DNA from: Hypomyces perniciosus
Taxonomy: Eukaryota; Ascomycota; Sordariomycetes; Hypocreales; Hypocreaceae
DNA length: 64,000 nucleotides
Direction of reading: 5' to 3'
Assembly: GCA_008477525.1 (NCBI GenBank)
Contig: SPDT01000005.1
Coordinates: 2,294,001 to 2,358,000, forward strand
Position numbers and translations under genes: made by a program. Each line of letters begins with the position of its first letter. Position 1 is the first letter of the stretch. Of the stretch, positions 46,224 to 57,845 are shown piece by piece. The notes beneath the pieces are model-generated. The model made no database searches and had not been told where the DNA came from. It saw only the letters and a program-made list of their open reading frames with translations.

Positions 46224-47635
46224 TTTGGCGAATCTACTTCGTATTGACGGAGGAGATGAGACGGGATTGAACAGCTAAAGAAGGGGGCGGTCCAAAAATG
46301 GAGAACTGACACGTGAGATCACGCGCACGCGATCGCACGCAGCAACACAGCGGATGAAGCGTTGACGAGACCTGGAAGAGATAAAGTGGCAGCCGTCGGA
46401 GTTGACGGGATTTTTTTATGATATGAAAAGAGAGCGCAGGAAACGCGAGAGAGGGCGTCGCAGGTTTTGAGACGTTGCATGTTCAAGTCACCGAGACGAC
46501 TTTTTGGTGGGGATTTAAAGCCTCGGGACGCGGGCCTCTGTTGCTCCCCGGAGGTACCCCAGGCATGGCGCCAAAGGGCACCTGCTGCGGAAATGCCCTG
46601 GAGATACATACAGGTACAAAAAGGAACAACAAGGGACTTTGAGTTCCTGCAAGCATGTGTATGCATGCATAAGACCCCGAAATCGTTCATTTGGGGTTCT
46701 TCGGACTGCTGTGATACTACGAAGTACATGATGCGAGATACAACATGGAGAAGTTGCATGTAGTACGAAGGACAAGTACTTCGTACTGCTGCTATGTAAG
46801 TGAGTTTGGTGGGTAACTTGGGATTAACAAATCAGAAGCTCAAGCGAGCAACGTGACAACAGTAGGATGTCAGAGGCCATCCGAGTGTACTTGAAATGCC
46901 AACCCAGCTTCTTTTTAACACTATGATGGTCTGCAGATAATAATAGTAACTTTTCACACTGCATGAACCTATGAACCTGGAGTACAGAGTGTGTTTGTAC
47001 TTCGTACAGTACGAACCCTCTTTCTTCCAAAGTCGATACTGCATCAATAGAACTGAGCATTCAGTTAAAATTAGTGAAAGTGATTTCAAGGTCAGGATCA
47101 TTCAGTGTGCTCATTATACTGCTCTATTGTTTCTCCGTAGTATTTTATATGGTTTAGTACCATTGATGTTCTATTCTTGCTTCCAGACAATGCTACTAGC
47201 GATTTGTCAGTGCACGGGCCATACCCTAGCGCCAGATCAAGCACCAAGATTTCCTACCGCCAGGCATCGTGATTCGTAGCCTCGTCGCGTTCCGTATCTC
47301 TTCAACTCAACTCCAACTCACAGCCAAAACTCCATTCAGGGAGCCAGCAACGCATTCCTTGAGGCGCAAGAGTCGCACAGCGCCGCCGCGTTTGCTTCAC
47401 GGCTCTGCCTTTTCTCTTTTCCTCGCCACTTCCCCGTCGAGCGAGCTGACCCTCCGAGTGGCCAGCGCAGCGAGAAAGGAGCCCTTGATAGAGGCAGCCT
47501 CTTGTCGCGCGAGAAATTGGAAGACGTTTCTCCTAATCACGTGGATTTAGATTCCAACTGCCTACATTCGTTCCATTTCTAGTCTCCGATCCGCTCACGA
47601 AACCTCCGTCGCGCGCCGCTTTTCAATCGCCCATC
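46224..47635. promoter_or_regulatory. Divergent intergenic region, Mpo1 and Rpb7
   Basis: CACGTG is at 46310-46315 (87 bp before Mpo1) and again at 47538-47543 (93 bp before Rpb7). TACGAAGTAC and TACTTCGTAC motifs are near 46716, 46776 and 46988. No gene is supported in between. Confidence 0.5.
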
Positions 47636-48267
47636 ATGTTCTTCCTGTACAACATGGAGCGCAGGGTGACCCTACATCCCTCATACTTCGGCCGTAACAT
47701 GCACGAATTAGTCACGAGCAAGCTCCTGAAGGATGTGGAAGGCACTTGCGCGGGCAGCTACTATATCATCTCTATCATGGACACCTTTGACATATCAGAA
47801 GGTCGCATCCTTCCGGGCAATGGGCTCGCAGAGTTCACTGTTGGGTATCGTGCAGTTGTCTGGAGACCATTCAAGGGCGAGACGGTAAGGCAGAACCTGC
47901 ACCAGAGTCGGCAAGGAGTAGTAGCTGTCTGACCCTGATCAGGTTGATGCCGTCGTCTACTCCATCAATCCACAGGGCTTCTTCGCCCAGGCTGGACCGC
48001 TAAGGCTGTTCGTGTCTGCACATGTATGTTGACGCGCTTGTGCCGATGCCATGATAAGCTCTCACTGACTTGGCTATATAGCTGATACCGAGCGATATCA
48101 AATGGGATCCGAACGCGACGCCACCGCAATTCACCAACAATGAAGATACAGTCATCGAGCCAGGGACGCACGTGCGCGTCAAGATTATTGGTACTCGAAC
48201 AGAAGTCGGTGAGATGTGGGCCATTGGAAGCATCAAGGAGGACTACTTGGGGTATGAGGACAATTGA
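47636..48267 (+). CDS. rpb7: RNA polymerase II subunit Rpb7
   Basis: Three exons encode 171 residues, exactly the usual Rpb7 length. Rpb7 pairs with Rpb4 to form the stalk of RNA polymerase II, which binds emerging RNA and initiation factors. The N-terminal tip domain reads MFFLYNMERRVTLHPSYFGR. The middle has KLLKDVEGTCAGSYYIISIM and AEFTVGYRAVVWRPFKGE. The second exon starts the OB/S1-like domain (VDAVVYSINPQGFFAQAGPL). The third has LIPSDIKWDPNATPPQF and ends AIGSIKEDYLGYEDN. Introns follow GET and SAH. No residue is missing relative to the family. Confidence 0.97.
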
Positions 48268-49186
48268 GGGAAGTATATTATTTGAGTACTGCTAACTATG
48301 AGCACAGATGCCTCCAGGATTAATAACGATACGATCTGGGGACTATCGGTAAAAGAAATAGCACGGGCAGCCGCGCATAGACGATCTCAGACGAAGAATG
48401 AAAAGAATACTAGTGAGAATCCAGGCAACCCCATCAACGTGGGGGCAACTTTCACCCCTGTTGACAAGACATTGCGAAGACGGAACAGCCTGCATATACG
48501 GAGTCAGCATATGATCAGTTTACGCATCGAAACTCAAGGATTAGTCTGACTCTGAAGCAAGCCTTGTCGCATTTGACAGAGGGGGCCCTTTATTGCCTTC
48601 GACTCGACACCATCAGCCCAGTGGGCTGCGATATCTGCGGCCAAGCGACCAATCTTGGCTTTTTTTTTGGTGCAAGAATGGCGAAAATAATTTCAAGGAT
48701 ATCATTTCCGTGTAGTGTCATTTAAAAAGCAGATAGACAATGTAAAACCATCTTACAAGCGTCTTGCCATGCTACCTAGCCACAACGACTATCCGCAATC
48801 GCGCAATCGGCAGTCCTGGAATCGGAACAGAAACGGAGCATCTCTGCTCGCGTCCCCACCGAAGAACTCGGAGTCTCGGACATGCAGTATTAGTCTCTTT
48901 AGTCTCTGATCCCCGAGCCTCCCCCGCTATCATCAGTTGCACTATTACGGAGTATGTACTCGTATCGATCATAGCCACTATGGACATAGTAGCAGGTCGC
49001 GTCTTGACCCTCCTGGCGTCCTCCCACGTCATCCAATAGTACTCGTAGTAAATTTGGATTTACATTCATCATACCTCCGCGCATAAACCTCGTCCGTTCC
49101 GCGGGGATTTCCTCGGATCTTTGGCAGTATCCATTCATAAAATAGGCCCGGGGCGAACCGCAACCGAACAACAGAACCTTGAAAGG
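48268..49186. other. Intergenic region before the aldolase gene
   Basis: The 83-codon frame at 48298 begins near the Rpb7 stop and has no features. TACGGAGTA motifs are near 48492 and 48945. No gene is supported. Confidence 0.55.
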
Positions 49187-50337
49187 ATGAACACCTTTTC
49201 GTTTATAAGTGCTGTAGGACCCCGCATACTCTCTCCCCGACCCCAATTCCTGTCGCCTATTGCTGCACGACAGCTTGTTATTGAAACGGGACGAAAGGTT
49301 GCTGGTCAACGATTCATGATGCAGGCGGCAAACAGACTTAAGACGTTGCTTGACCAGGGCACGCCGGCCTATGGTGCCTGGCAGATGTTGCCTGGGGCGA
49401 ACATCTCAAGGACTTTGGCGCGATCCGGAGCAGATTGGGTCCTGATAGACTGCGAGCATGGCAACATTGACGGTAGGTCCATTGGCCCTGGTGTCATGAG
49501 ATGATGAACTGTTAAGCTAATGTTGCTCGATGTGCAGACAGTGCTATGCACGAGGCCGTTCCCGCCGTTGCGGCCGCTGGCGCCTCACCTATTGTTCGAG
49601 TCCCGGATAATCAGTCATGGATGGTGAAGCGTGAGTCAAGCTTACTTCGCTATTATGATGAATCTTTGGTACTGATGAGAGCGAACAGGTGCTCTGGATG
49701 CTGGCGCACACGGAGTATGTCGAGATTGCCCTAACAAGAGGCGAAGCTGTATTATTGACAGATACCCAGGTCCTCGTTCCGTTGTTACGCACGACTGAAG
49801 AAGCCAAGGAGCTCGTTCAAGCTGCCAAGTTCCCCCCTCAGGGTCGCCGAGGCTTCGGCTCCCCATTCTCCGTAGAGCGCTTCGACGCCAAGCTCACGGG
49901 CACCGATTACCTTCAACAAGCAAACGATTCCATCTTAACAATGGTGCAGATCGAGACCAAGGAATCCCTTGAGGCTGTGGATGAGATTGCCGCCGTGGAG
50001 GGTATTGATGTGCTCTTCATCGGCCCCTTTGATCTAGGTAAGCTAGTCTTCCCCCACAACCGATCTCGCTATAGGTTCCTCATCTAACAACCGACGAATA
50101 GGCAACAGCATCGGACACCCCATCATCAACGGCGTTATTGTCCCAGAGCTCAAGGAAGCCATCGCCAAAATCGTCACAGCCACGAAGAAGGCCGGAAAGA
50201 AGGTCGCCGTCTACTCTACTAGCGGCGAGCAGGCCAAGCAATACAGAGAGCAAGGCTTTGACATGATCCACGTCGTGACGGACTATGCAGCACTAGCTGC
50301 GAAGGCCAAGCACGAGATTAGCATTGCCAGAGGATGA
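49187..50337 (+). CDS. HpcH/HpaI-family aldolase
   Basis: Five exons (49187-49472, 49538-49630, 49689-49714, 49770-50037, 50102-50337) encode 302 residues. The family uses a divalent metal to cleave or form 2-keto-3-deoxy and related beta-hydroxy keto acids with pyruvate as one product. Visible motifs are AYGAWQMLPGANISRTLARS, ADWVLIDCEHGNID, SPIVRVPDNQSWMVKRALDA, GRRGFGSPFSVERF, MVQIETKESLEAVDEIAAVE with the metal Glu, and IDVLFIGPFDLGNSIGHP. The first 50 residues (MNTFSFISAVGPRILSPRP) could be a mitochondrial presequence. An internal Met before QAANRLKTLL is an alternative start. Exon 3 is only 26 nt. The exact substrate cannot be told from sequence. Confidence 0.92.
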
Positions 50338-50409
50338 AAACGACCGAGGAGCTTGTAATCAATGTAGTATCCCTCTTGGGGGATCCCCAACTTGAATAAA
50401 TAATGACTA

Positions 50410-50796
50410 TTAGACCCCTTCGGCTTGGTCCATCTTGGCCTCGACTTGTTCTGGTGTGAAGCGATGCATTAACTTGATAGCTTTTCCAACCTTGCTAATG
50501 TCCTCTTCCCCAGACTCGGCTTTGCTGATGTGTATCTATGCAAAAAATCGTCAACGTGAGAAATCGCAATGCCAAATAAGAACTAAAGCTCAGTCACTTA
50601 CCACCGGAATATCAAAGTCGTACAAATACCTCCACTCTTTGGACTCCGGTTGAGCCAGATTCACCTCTTTGTAAACAAACGGCCTCTTATCCCACACATT
50701 GGATAGAACGTCTTTTGCTTGGGTGCAAAGACCGCAGTTATCTCTTGAGAACAAGGTGATCCTACACGCTTGCAGGAGATGCCTAGTTGCGAACAT
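50410..50796 (-). CDS. Glutaredoxin-like protein (DUF836)
   Basis: Two exons (50796-50602 and 50535-50410) encode 106 residues. The fold is thioredoxin-like: ITLFSRDNCGLCTQAKDVLS, with C-G-L-C in the active-site position, then VYKEVNLAQPESKEWRYLYD and the cis-Pro segment DFDIPVIHIS. This matches the small fungal glutaredoxin-like family that includes yeast YDR286C. Its role is probably thiol redox, but no substrate is established. The N-terminus (MFATRHLLQACR) could be a short mitochondrial targeting sequence. It is divergent from the CHORD gene with 372 bp between the starts. Confidence 0.85.
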
Positions 50797-51168
50797 TCTG
50801 AATCCTCAATAATTAATGTTAGTTTATAAGCACTATTTCCACTTCATAAGATAAGATTCTTTCTTTATTAGTTGTTGTGTTTGCTGAGCATAGGTAGTTC
50901 GGAGCTTGGATCGCTAGCTCCACGGCCTAATCGCGTATACCTTATATAAGGTGCGCTGGTGGGAAAAGGATCTCCACAGCCCCGCATCAGGATAGGAAGG
51001 CGGTGAGTTCGTCATAACCAACTCCGTCATCTTTCTAGAAGAACCCACCCCGCCAGTCGATCAAAATCTTGACGTTGCTACGAGATACTGTTTCATGTGC
51101 TTAAATCGGTTTGTTACAAATCATTCCACGTTCTTTTGGTGCTTTTCTGGGAGGGAATCGAATTAGCC
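50797..51168. promoter_or_regulatory. Bidirectional promoter, glutaredoxin-like and CHORD genes
   Basis: A perfect 14-bp palindrome ACCTTATATAAGGT lies at 50939-50952. TTCTAGAAGAAC at 51033-51044 contains an inverted TTC/GAA pair like a heat-shock element, but only two clear units. Function is inferred. Confidence 0.4.
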
Positions 51169-52256
51169 ATGACTCAAAAGTGCGTCCGTCAAGGCTGCGG
51201 CAAAGAGTTTACCGACGTGGATGAGAAGTGTCAGTACCATCCTGGCCCACCCATATTCCACGAGGGGCAGAAAGGTATTATACAGATCCGGACTTGTATA
51301 CTTTGAAATTTCACAAGCTTGTATACTAATTTGAAGCAACCAGGATGGAAATGTTGCAAGCCACGAGTCCTGACGTTCGATGAGTTCATGTCCATCCCGC
51401 CCTGTACCACAGGCACCCATTCCACTACCGAGAGACCTCCCCCCGTCGAAGAGAAGCCCCAGATAGATGAAGCCGCCCTGGCCAAGAAGATTGCAGAGGC
51501 CAGCGTTTCTGCACCGGCACGTTTGCCGATCCAGCCCGCGCAACAAACACCGACCCCGCCACCGCCGCCACCAGAGTCAGAGAACGATGACCCGAGCCTA
51601 GACATCCCCGATGGAGCAGAGTGTCGCCGAAAGGCGTGCAATGCAAAGTACAGGAAAGGAAGCTCGAGAGAGGATGAGGAATGCGTACATCACCCGGGAG
51701 CGCCCATCTTTCATGAGGGTAGCAAGGGGTATTTGTGCTGCAAGAGGCGAGTGTTGGAATTCGACCAGTTCATGAAGATTGAGGGTTGTAAGACCAGAGA
51801 CAGACATCTCTTCATTGGTAGTGGAAAGAAGGGCAAGTCGGGATCGGGGGAGGAAGAAGTACTGTCCACAGTCAGGTAAGACTAAGCTTAATCCACGTCC
51901 AGGATGCAGTGGGACAGCCATTTTGACGAGATTTCAGGCACGACTTTTACCAGACTCCTTCACAAGTCATTGCATCGTTTTTCCTGAAGAAGATCAACAA
52001 GGAGACGGCAAAGGTAGAGTTTAAACCGAAGGAGCTTGCTCTCAACCTCACGACGACCGACTCGCTGCCGAAGCGGTTCGTGTCGGAAGTCCCGCTATTT
52101 GGACCAATCGATACCGAGAAGTCGTCATTCAAAGTGCTCGGCACAAAACTGGAATTGGTGCTCGTCAAGGCTGATGGAGCGTCGTGGCCGGTCTTGCGGG
52201 GCGATGAGGCGTTGACGGGTGAGATTTTGCAAATAGGTCGGGCAGGCAAGGTATAA
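51169..52256 (+). CDS. CHORD and CS domain co-chaperone (Rar1/CHORDC1 family)
   Basis: Three exons (51169-51274, 51344-51875, 51938-52256) encode 318 residues. Two CHORD zinc-binding domains are clear. The first is CVRQGCGKEFTDVDEKCQYH, then HPGPPIFHEGQKGWKCCKPR. The second is CRRKACNAKYRKGSSREDEE, then CVHHPGAPIFHEGSKGYLCC. A Pro-rich linker separates them (PAQQTPTPPPPPPESEN). The C-terminal CS domain (p23-like) runs from HDFYQTPSQVIASFFLKKIN through LELVLVKADGASWPVL. Proteins with this plan bind Hsp90 and Sgt1 and assist client maturation. The start ATG at 51169 gives MTQKCVRQGCG directly; the frame upstream is leader. It is a real ascomycete counterpart of animal CHORDC1. Confidence 0.93.
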
Positions 52257-52925
52257 TTAGTAGACGCTCAACATCATTCGTAGTAGACATCTTGAAGTAC
52301 TTGAAGAAAAGGATAAATCTCAAGTCGTGTTGTGACAGGCAGCCACGGCGATGTCAACATTACCCGGTACATCCAAGCTTGCGAGTCCGAATACGTCATT
52401 CCGTCTTTGGGGTTGTTCCTCAGCATGTGAACACATGATTGCTGGAAATGGCCATGGATCGCTTCATCCATCATTGATAAGCACTTTACTAACTATTAGC
52501 TCGTGGCTTGTTTAGTGGGTGGCCACCAAATCCAGGTACGTAAACTCGGATGGGTGCCGCTGCTTCTCACTGGCTCTCAGAACTGTCCAGTTATCTTAGA
52601 GGGGTGGGGGGAGATGGAAAATGGCAGCCATGTGGCGTATTGCGTTTGAACTGGGCTGAGGTTCGCAAGGTGCTTATCTCTGAGGTTATTTTTATCTTAT
52701 CCGCTCGGAATGGCGTCACGACTAGTAGTAAGTACGGATTACTCCGTAGTACTTCGTACTAGTATATAGTAATAGTAAATGGAGCGCCTCGCGGTGCGAA
52801 AGCGTCCGTCCCACGTCATACGATCATCCACATGTGAATCTCGATTCTGAAGGCAAACCGATAGTCGCCTTCACGATTCATCACTGAGCCGTTTAATTTC
52901 ACTGTATAGACACGCCGTATTCCTC
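52257..52925. other. Intergenic region before the DUF3602 gene
   Basis: TACTCCGTAGTACTTCGTAC lies near 52741, one of the strongest hybrid copies of the dispersed motif. No gene is supported. Confidence 0.6.
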
Positions 52926-53490
52926 ATGAGCTCCGAAGTTTCGCACGGCCGCGGCGGCGCCGGCAATATTAACCCGGACGACACGACGTATGTTGACGGC
53001 GAGGTGGTCCGATCCGGAGTTGAGGGTAGTCATGGTGATGGCGCATACAGTGCCGGTCGAGGAGGTGCGTATATTCCGAAAGCCCATGACAAGGAAGTTT
53101 GAAATGGTTTGCAGTGAATGTGTTCGGCCCGATTAGCTAGCTTTATGCGACAAATCCATGCTTTCTTCTCTCTTGCCCGTCTCACGGCCTTTGAGCGCGT
53201 CGCGCAACCGCAGAGATGGCCATGAGCTAATGTCTCGTGTGTTTACCACAGGCGCTGGCAACATCTCCGATGTAGGCACATCTGCCACTCAACGCAAAGA
53301 CCAGGACGTCGTCCCCGAAGTCGCCGTCCGGCCCAGCCAGGATCAGGACTTCCACACCGGCCGTGGCGGCGCAGGCAATGAACACGTTGCTGCTCCCCAA
53401 AAGAAAGACGAGGGAAATGCCCGCCCAGAGGCCCCCGTTGGCCTGGCAGACAAGCTCAAGGAAAAGCTCTTTGGTGTCTTCAAGAAGTGA
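52926..53490 (+). CDS. DUF3602 (Par32-like) GRGGAGN repeat protein
   Basis: Two exons (52926-53064 and 53252-53490) encode 125 residues. Three copies of the short repeat G-R-G-G-A-G-N are visible: HGRGGAGNINPDD, AGRGGAGNISDVG (spanning the intron) and TGRGGAGNEHVAA. This is the mark of the fungal DUF3602 family. The yeast member Par32 is phosphorylated in response to rapamycin and helps regulate ammonium transport; transfer of that role here is inference. The rest is hydrophilic and probably disordered, with an amphipathic basic C-terminus (ADKLKEKLFGVFKK). The intron uses GTGCGT and an acceptor at 53251. Confidence 0.85.
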
Positions 53491-54725
53491 TTTGCGTGAC
53501 GATCAAAGCCCCGTGAAGGGGCGAAGTGACGAAGTTGGAGGGTACGCTGATGGTTTTTGGAGGCTGGATAGTATGGTTCTTTGGCAGAGCGAGTGGATTT
53601 TTGACATCGATCGAAAGGCACTTCGTCTCATTTGCTGCGTATATGATATCCCTTATTTTATTCGAACATTATAACTTAAATCGGGAATGCCTAGTGTCAG
53701 TCGTGATCACCAAGAAATTGCCAAATTCGTAGGTTGTTGCTTTATCCTAACTTGATCTCTAGAAATATTGCGACTTCTTGGGAACTTTCGCTTTAAATCT
53801 GGCTGATATGTCTGTGTTAGACGATCAAACCATCCTCCAGGATGACTTGGTTTCAGATGGCCCGTGTTCGCAGGATACTTACTACTGGAAGGCGATTTTG
53901 TTGTAGACACAACCACGCCCCCAATCGACAAGAAAGAATGAGATGTTTAGAGGTTGGCATCACAACAACAAGCTGCGAGTGCTCGCAAGGTTCAGCCAAT
54001 ACACATGGGCACAGTAAGAAATAGAGGCTAGTACTATCGTGCATGATAATTACCCCACACTATAAAGATCAACCCTTTCTCACTTAAGCGGCTGTCACGG
54101 ATGTGCTAATCGGATGAGCGGGTGAGTCCCGTTCTAAGGGAGAAGGTATATCGGAGTTTAGAATACTATGTGTGTTCCTTCGGGTATAATGTTGCAGATT
54201 CCCTCAGTTTCGACAGGGAGATGAATCCATTCCTCAGCCCAGAGACACTAGGACGACCTGGAAGTGCCCGATGAAACCCATTCCGGTTAAATCACTAGAA
54301 GCAGACCTCGTTGTAGCGAATAGGCGATATGGACGAGCCCAAAAAGCGGATGATTTGGCTAGGGATGCTTCATCGTACATCGGAACTTCGGACAGTACAT
54401 ACTGCCCTGCACTTCGTACTAGTACTAGTAGTACTGTCTAATAATAAAGAGGATGCAGCTCACAGTCGCCTAGTTGAAAGATAGTTTGCCGTATTCCCTA
54501 GTTCGGCATTCAAAAGGACGTGGCGCCCATGTCCCAGTGGTCGGCATATTATTACCTTGAAGACGGTACAGATTCGTTCGGTTCATCAGACTGATATTCT
54601 AAGTGTTTAGGCTGATCAAGTCCCACAGGGCTGCATGAGAGGTTACAGGTTGTACTACCGGTGAGTCAGTCACGTGGGCCAATCACTGGCTGGGTGAATC
54701 AGCGGTCACTAGTTAGCGAATCACG
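53491..54725. other. Intergenic region before Atg22
   Basis: Short frames only, none supported. A CTTCGTACTAGTACTAGTAGTACT string lies near 54413. TGAGTCA, CACGTG and CCAAT lie within 64 bp of the Atg22 start. Confidence 0.55.
54662..54683. promoter_or_regulatory. TGAGTCA, CACGTG and CCAAT upstream of Atg22
   Basis: A perfect TGAGTCA (54662-54668), CACGTG (54671-54676) and CCAAT (54679-54683) lie in 22 bp, 43-64 bp before the Atg22 start. TGASTCA is the Gcn4/CPC1 site, CACGTG a bHLH site and CCAAT the HAP-complex site. Binding is inferred. Confidence 0.45.
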
Positions 54726-56752
54726 ATGTCACCGCGTCGTCCAGAGTATCAGAGCCAGAGACTCGGGTCAGAACTGTCCATCCTCCCCAAACCCCAACGT
54801 TCCCATCGATCTTTCGCCACGTCTTCATTCGAGGCCAATGACGAGCAATCCTCGAGCAACGGCGAGATGAGTTCTCGCGGCGGCACCGACAGCGACCTGC
54901 GGCGGCTAGGAATGCCAGCCTACGAGGGCCACGATGCCAGGCCGACAAGCCAGAAAGAGCTTTGGGGCTGGTATATGTATGCCTTCGCATCAGAGACGTA
55001 TGTCATCTGTGCAATGTGTAAGTTTTGAGTTTTCTTCTCGCACTCTGGTTGTTTCCTTCGTTACCTCGCGCTTGAAGTTGGGATGTCACGCTTACACCAT
55101 ATCCAGCTTCCTTTATCCCGATTCTCATAGAGACCCTGGCTCGAGAGAATGGCGTCCTTCTTTCGAACCCGGACAAGCCGTGCGGATCCAGCGATAGCAA
55201 AAACGGAGGCGACGGACAATGCGTCTTGTACCTGCTAGGGATGCAGATCAACACTGCAAGCTTTACCATGTACACCTTCTCCCTCAGCGTTTTGGTACAG
55301 GCTCTTCTGGTCGTGAGCATCAGTTGTGCTGCAGACCATGGCAACTACAGAAAGAAACTTCTTCTCGGTTTTGCATGGGTTGGTAGCTTTGCTGTTATGG
55401 GCTTCATCTTTGTCAACAAGACGACATATTTACTCGGCGCCTTGCTGACCATCATTTCGAATACCTCCTTCGGCACATCGTTTGTTCTGCTCAACTCATT
55501 TCTCCCTCTTCTCGTCCGGAATCATCCCGAACTCAATCAGGCTGCAACACCCGAGACCTCCGACCCGGCGGAAGACCTAGAGACGTCTATGGCAAGCTCT
55601 ACCTCGGCCTTGATATCCCCGGAAGACGAGCCGCTTGGGCATGGGCTGAAGCGCGTAGCCACGCATGAAGAAACGATCTCTAAGGAGCTCCAGTTGTCAA
55701 CCCGAATATCGGCTACGGGTATTGGCATTGGTTACGGCGCGGCCCTCATCGTGCAATGCATCTCTATCGGCGTTCTAATGGCAATGGGAAACTCAACCTG
55801 GGCCCAGAGAGTGGTCCTCTTGGGCATCGGGACTTGGTGGGCTGTTTTTACTATCCCTGCTGCAAGGTGGCTCCGACCCAGACCAGGACCGCCCTTGGCA
55901 ATAAATGGACAGAAAGAAGGTGTGTCTTGGTGGTCGTATCTCAAATATGCTTGGAAATCGCTGTTTCGTACGATACAGTGGGCAAGGCGTTTGCTCGACA
56001 TCATGCTATTCCTCGCTGGCTGGTTCCTGCTTTCAGACGCTATTGCTACAACCTCCTCGACCGCCATTATGTTTGCAAAGACACAGCTTCACATGAAGCC
56101 GTGGGCTCTGGGGTTGATCAATGTTATATCGACACTGGCCGGCGTCTGTGGTGCGTTTGGATGGCCACGAATCTCGCGAGCGTTCAAGTTGCAACCTCAT
56201 CAGACAATTTTGGTCTGCATCGCTCTTTTCGAGTTGGTTCCACTTTACGGACTAATGGGATATCTTCCATTCGTTCAAAGATGGGGAGTTCTCGGACTAC
56301 AGCAGTCTTGGGAGATGTTTCCCCTCGCTGCCCTCTATGGCTTCGTATTAGGCGGCATAAGCGGATATTGCCGATCTCTCTTCGGAGAGCTTATTCCTCC
56401 AGGATCCGAAGCAGCTTTTTACGCGCTGTATGCTATTACCGATAAAGGGTCAAGCGTCTTCGGTCCTGTCATTGTTGGTAGTATCATTGATAGAACAGGA
56501 AGTATCAGACCCGCGTTCTGGTTCATTGGGGTGCTTTTTGGTCTCCCAGCCCCACTGATATGGTTAATCAATGTTGAGCGAGGCAAAAGGGAAGGGGAAG
56601 CGCTCGCAGAAACCATCAAAGGGTTTGAGGGGACAAGCCATGAAGAAGCTTCTGGCGATGATGATGATAATGATGATGAGACCCGAGGTATGCTGGCAGA
56701 TTATGAAGCATCGGGTGAAGGTAATGGTCAGGCATCACATCGAAGGGGCTGA
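54726..56752 (+). CDS. atg22: Autophagy-related protein 22, vacuolar amino acid effluxer
   Basis: Two exons (54726-55017 and 55107-56752) encode 645 residues. Atg22 is an MFS-like vacuolar membrane protein that exports amino acids released by autophagic breakdown. The cytosolic N-terminus is Ser/Arg-rich. Membrane segments start with ELWGWYMYAFASETYVICAM and SFIPILIETLAREN. About a dozen hydrophobic helices follow, with NTSFGTSFVLLNSFLPLLVR before a long central loop (acidic, PETSDPAEDLETS). Later landmarks are STRISATGIGIGYGAALIVQ, CISIGVLMAMG, LDIMLFLAGWFLLSDAIATT, GLINVISTLAGVCGAFG and YCRSLFGELIPPGSEAAFYA. The STRISATGIGIGY and FGELIPPGSEAAFY blocks are family signatures. The acidic tail (DDDDNDDETR) is cytosolic or lumenal. 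Confidence 0.95.
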
Positions 56753-57845
56753 ACAGAGTTGACATGAGACATCCATACCTATTATACGAGTACTAGTGGG
56801 TGGTACGGAGTACGAAGTACCTACCAAGACCTAGTAAGTAATAATCTAGCCGTCGTTAGCCCGACGCATCGTTTAGGCGTTTGGTTGGGTAGCCAATTTT
56901 GGATTTCGCATTTTGCTGTTCTCTGCAATTACGATAATGATGATCGACCCTTAACGCCACGGAGTAGTACTACTAGTTTAGATGACTAGGATGAATAATG
57001 GTTCCTAATGTTAGCAGTGCTGCTAGTAGTGCTAATAGCAATGTGCTTCAACCTGAGAGCCATGGCTCCTAACGGCATGATTAATTCGTTATAAGTCTCC
57101 ATACGAGGCAACAATTTGTGTAGACGGCACGCTAATCCTCGTAAATAAGAAAAAGACTTGTTGGTGGGGGCAGCGCGGCCTTTTACTTTTTGACGGAGTA
57201 CGTAAGAACACTTTGTACTATACTCCGTACACTGTCTACCTATACTCCGTAGGTACCTTGCCTGATTCCTCGTTGCCCAGTTCCCAGCTTCGGCCTTGGC
57301 AGCGTTCAGCAGAACCCATTGGAAACCTCAACCAACAGCATTTGGAACAGCCAAGGCGTTTCCTCGTGCGCCGCAACTCCATCTTTTTTTTTGCGCGCGT
57401 ATATTTGGCTGAATCGGTCGACGGAACAACGCGGTGGCGGCACCGTTGGATTTCGTCTCGCATGCCGACGCCCGCAAGCTCTCGCCGCGTCTGAGTTATC
57501 GGTTTTCTGCCTTGCGGCAAACTATCTACCTAGTTCTCCTGCCATCCCGCCAGTGCCCTGTCGAACGATCTTCTGGCTCCTTCCAGGCGGGCGCTTGTCA
57601 TTACGGTGAACCGTCCCGCGGCCCCCACGGAGAAACGCTGTTCTCGAATTGTTACGTAGTACGGAGTGCTACTACGATTAGTAGTTCCATCAATCAGCCA
57701 GGCTTCGTGGCCCTCTGCTTATCTGTCATTGCCCAGTCCCATTGATTGACGGCAGGCCGGGTTACCGGCTATACGACGCGCGAAAGGGCCAACAGTGCGC
57801 GATCCGGCGCGCGACAGGGCGACACAGGGCGACGCAACGGCAACA
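56753..57845. other. Intergenic region before the BAH-PHD gene
   Basis: This is dense with TACGGAGTA-family motifs (56804-56821, 57191-57251). Overlapping short frames at 57213-57745 have no support. The downstream half is G/C-rich promoter sequence. Confidence 0.55.
57190..57260. repeat. Cluster of TACTCCGTA / ACGGAGTA motifs
   Basis: Three copies lie in about 60 bp: ACGGAGTACG near 57194, TACTCCGTAC near 57219 and TACTCCGTAGG near 57243. Confidence 0.85.

Noticed and set aside
54070..54180. Possible tRNA-like or structured RNA stretch
   Set aside because: I could not find an acceptor stem, a D-arm and a GTTCRANNC T-loop in the right order.
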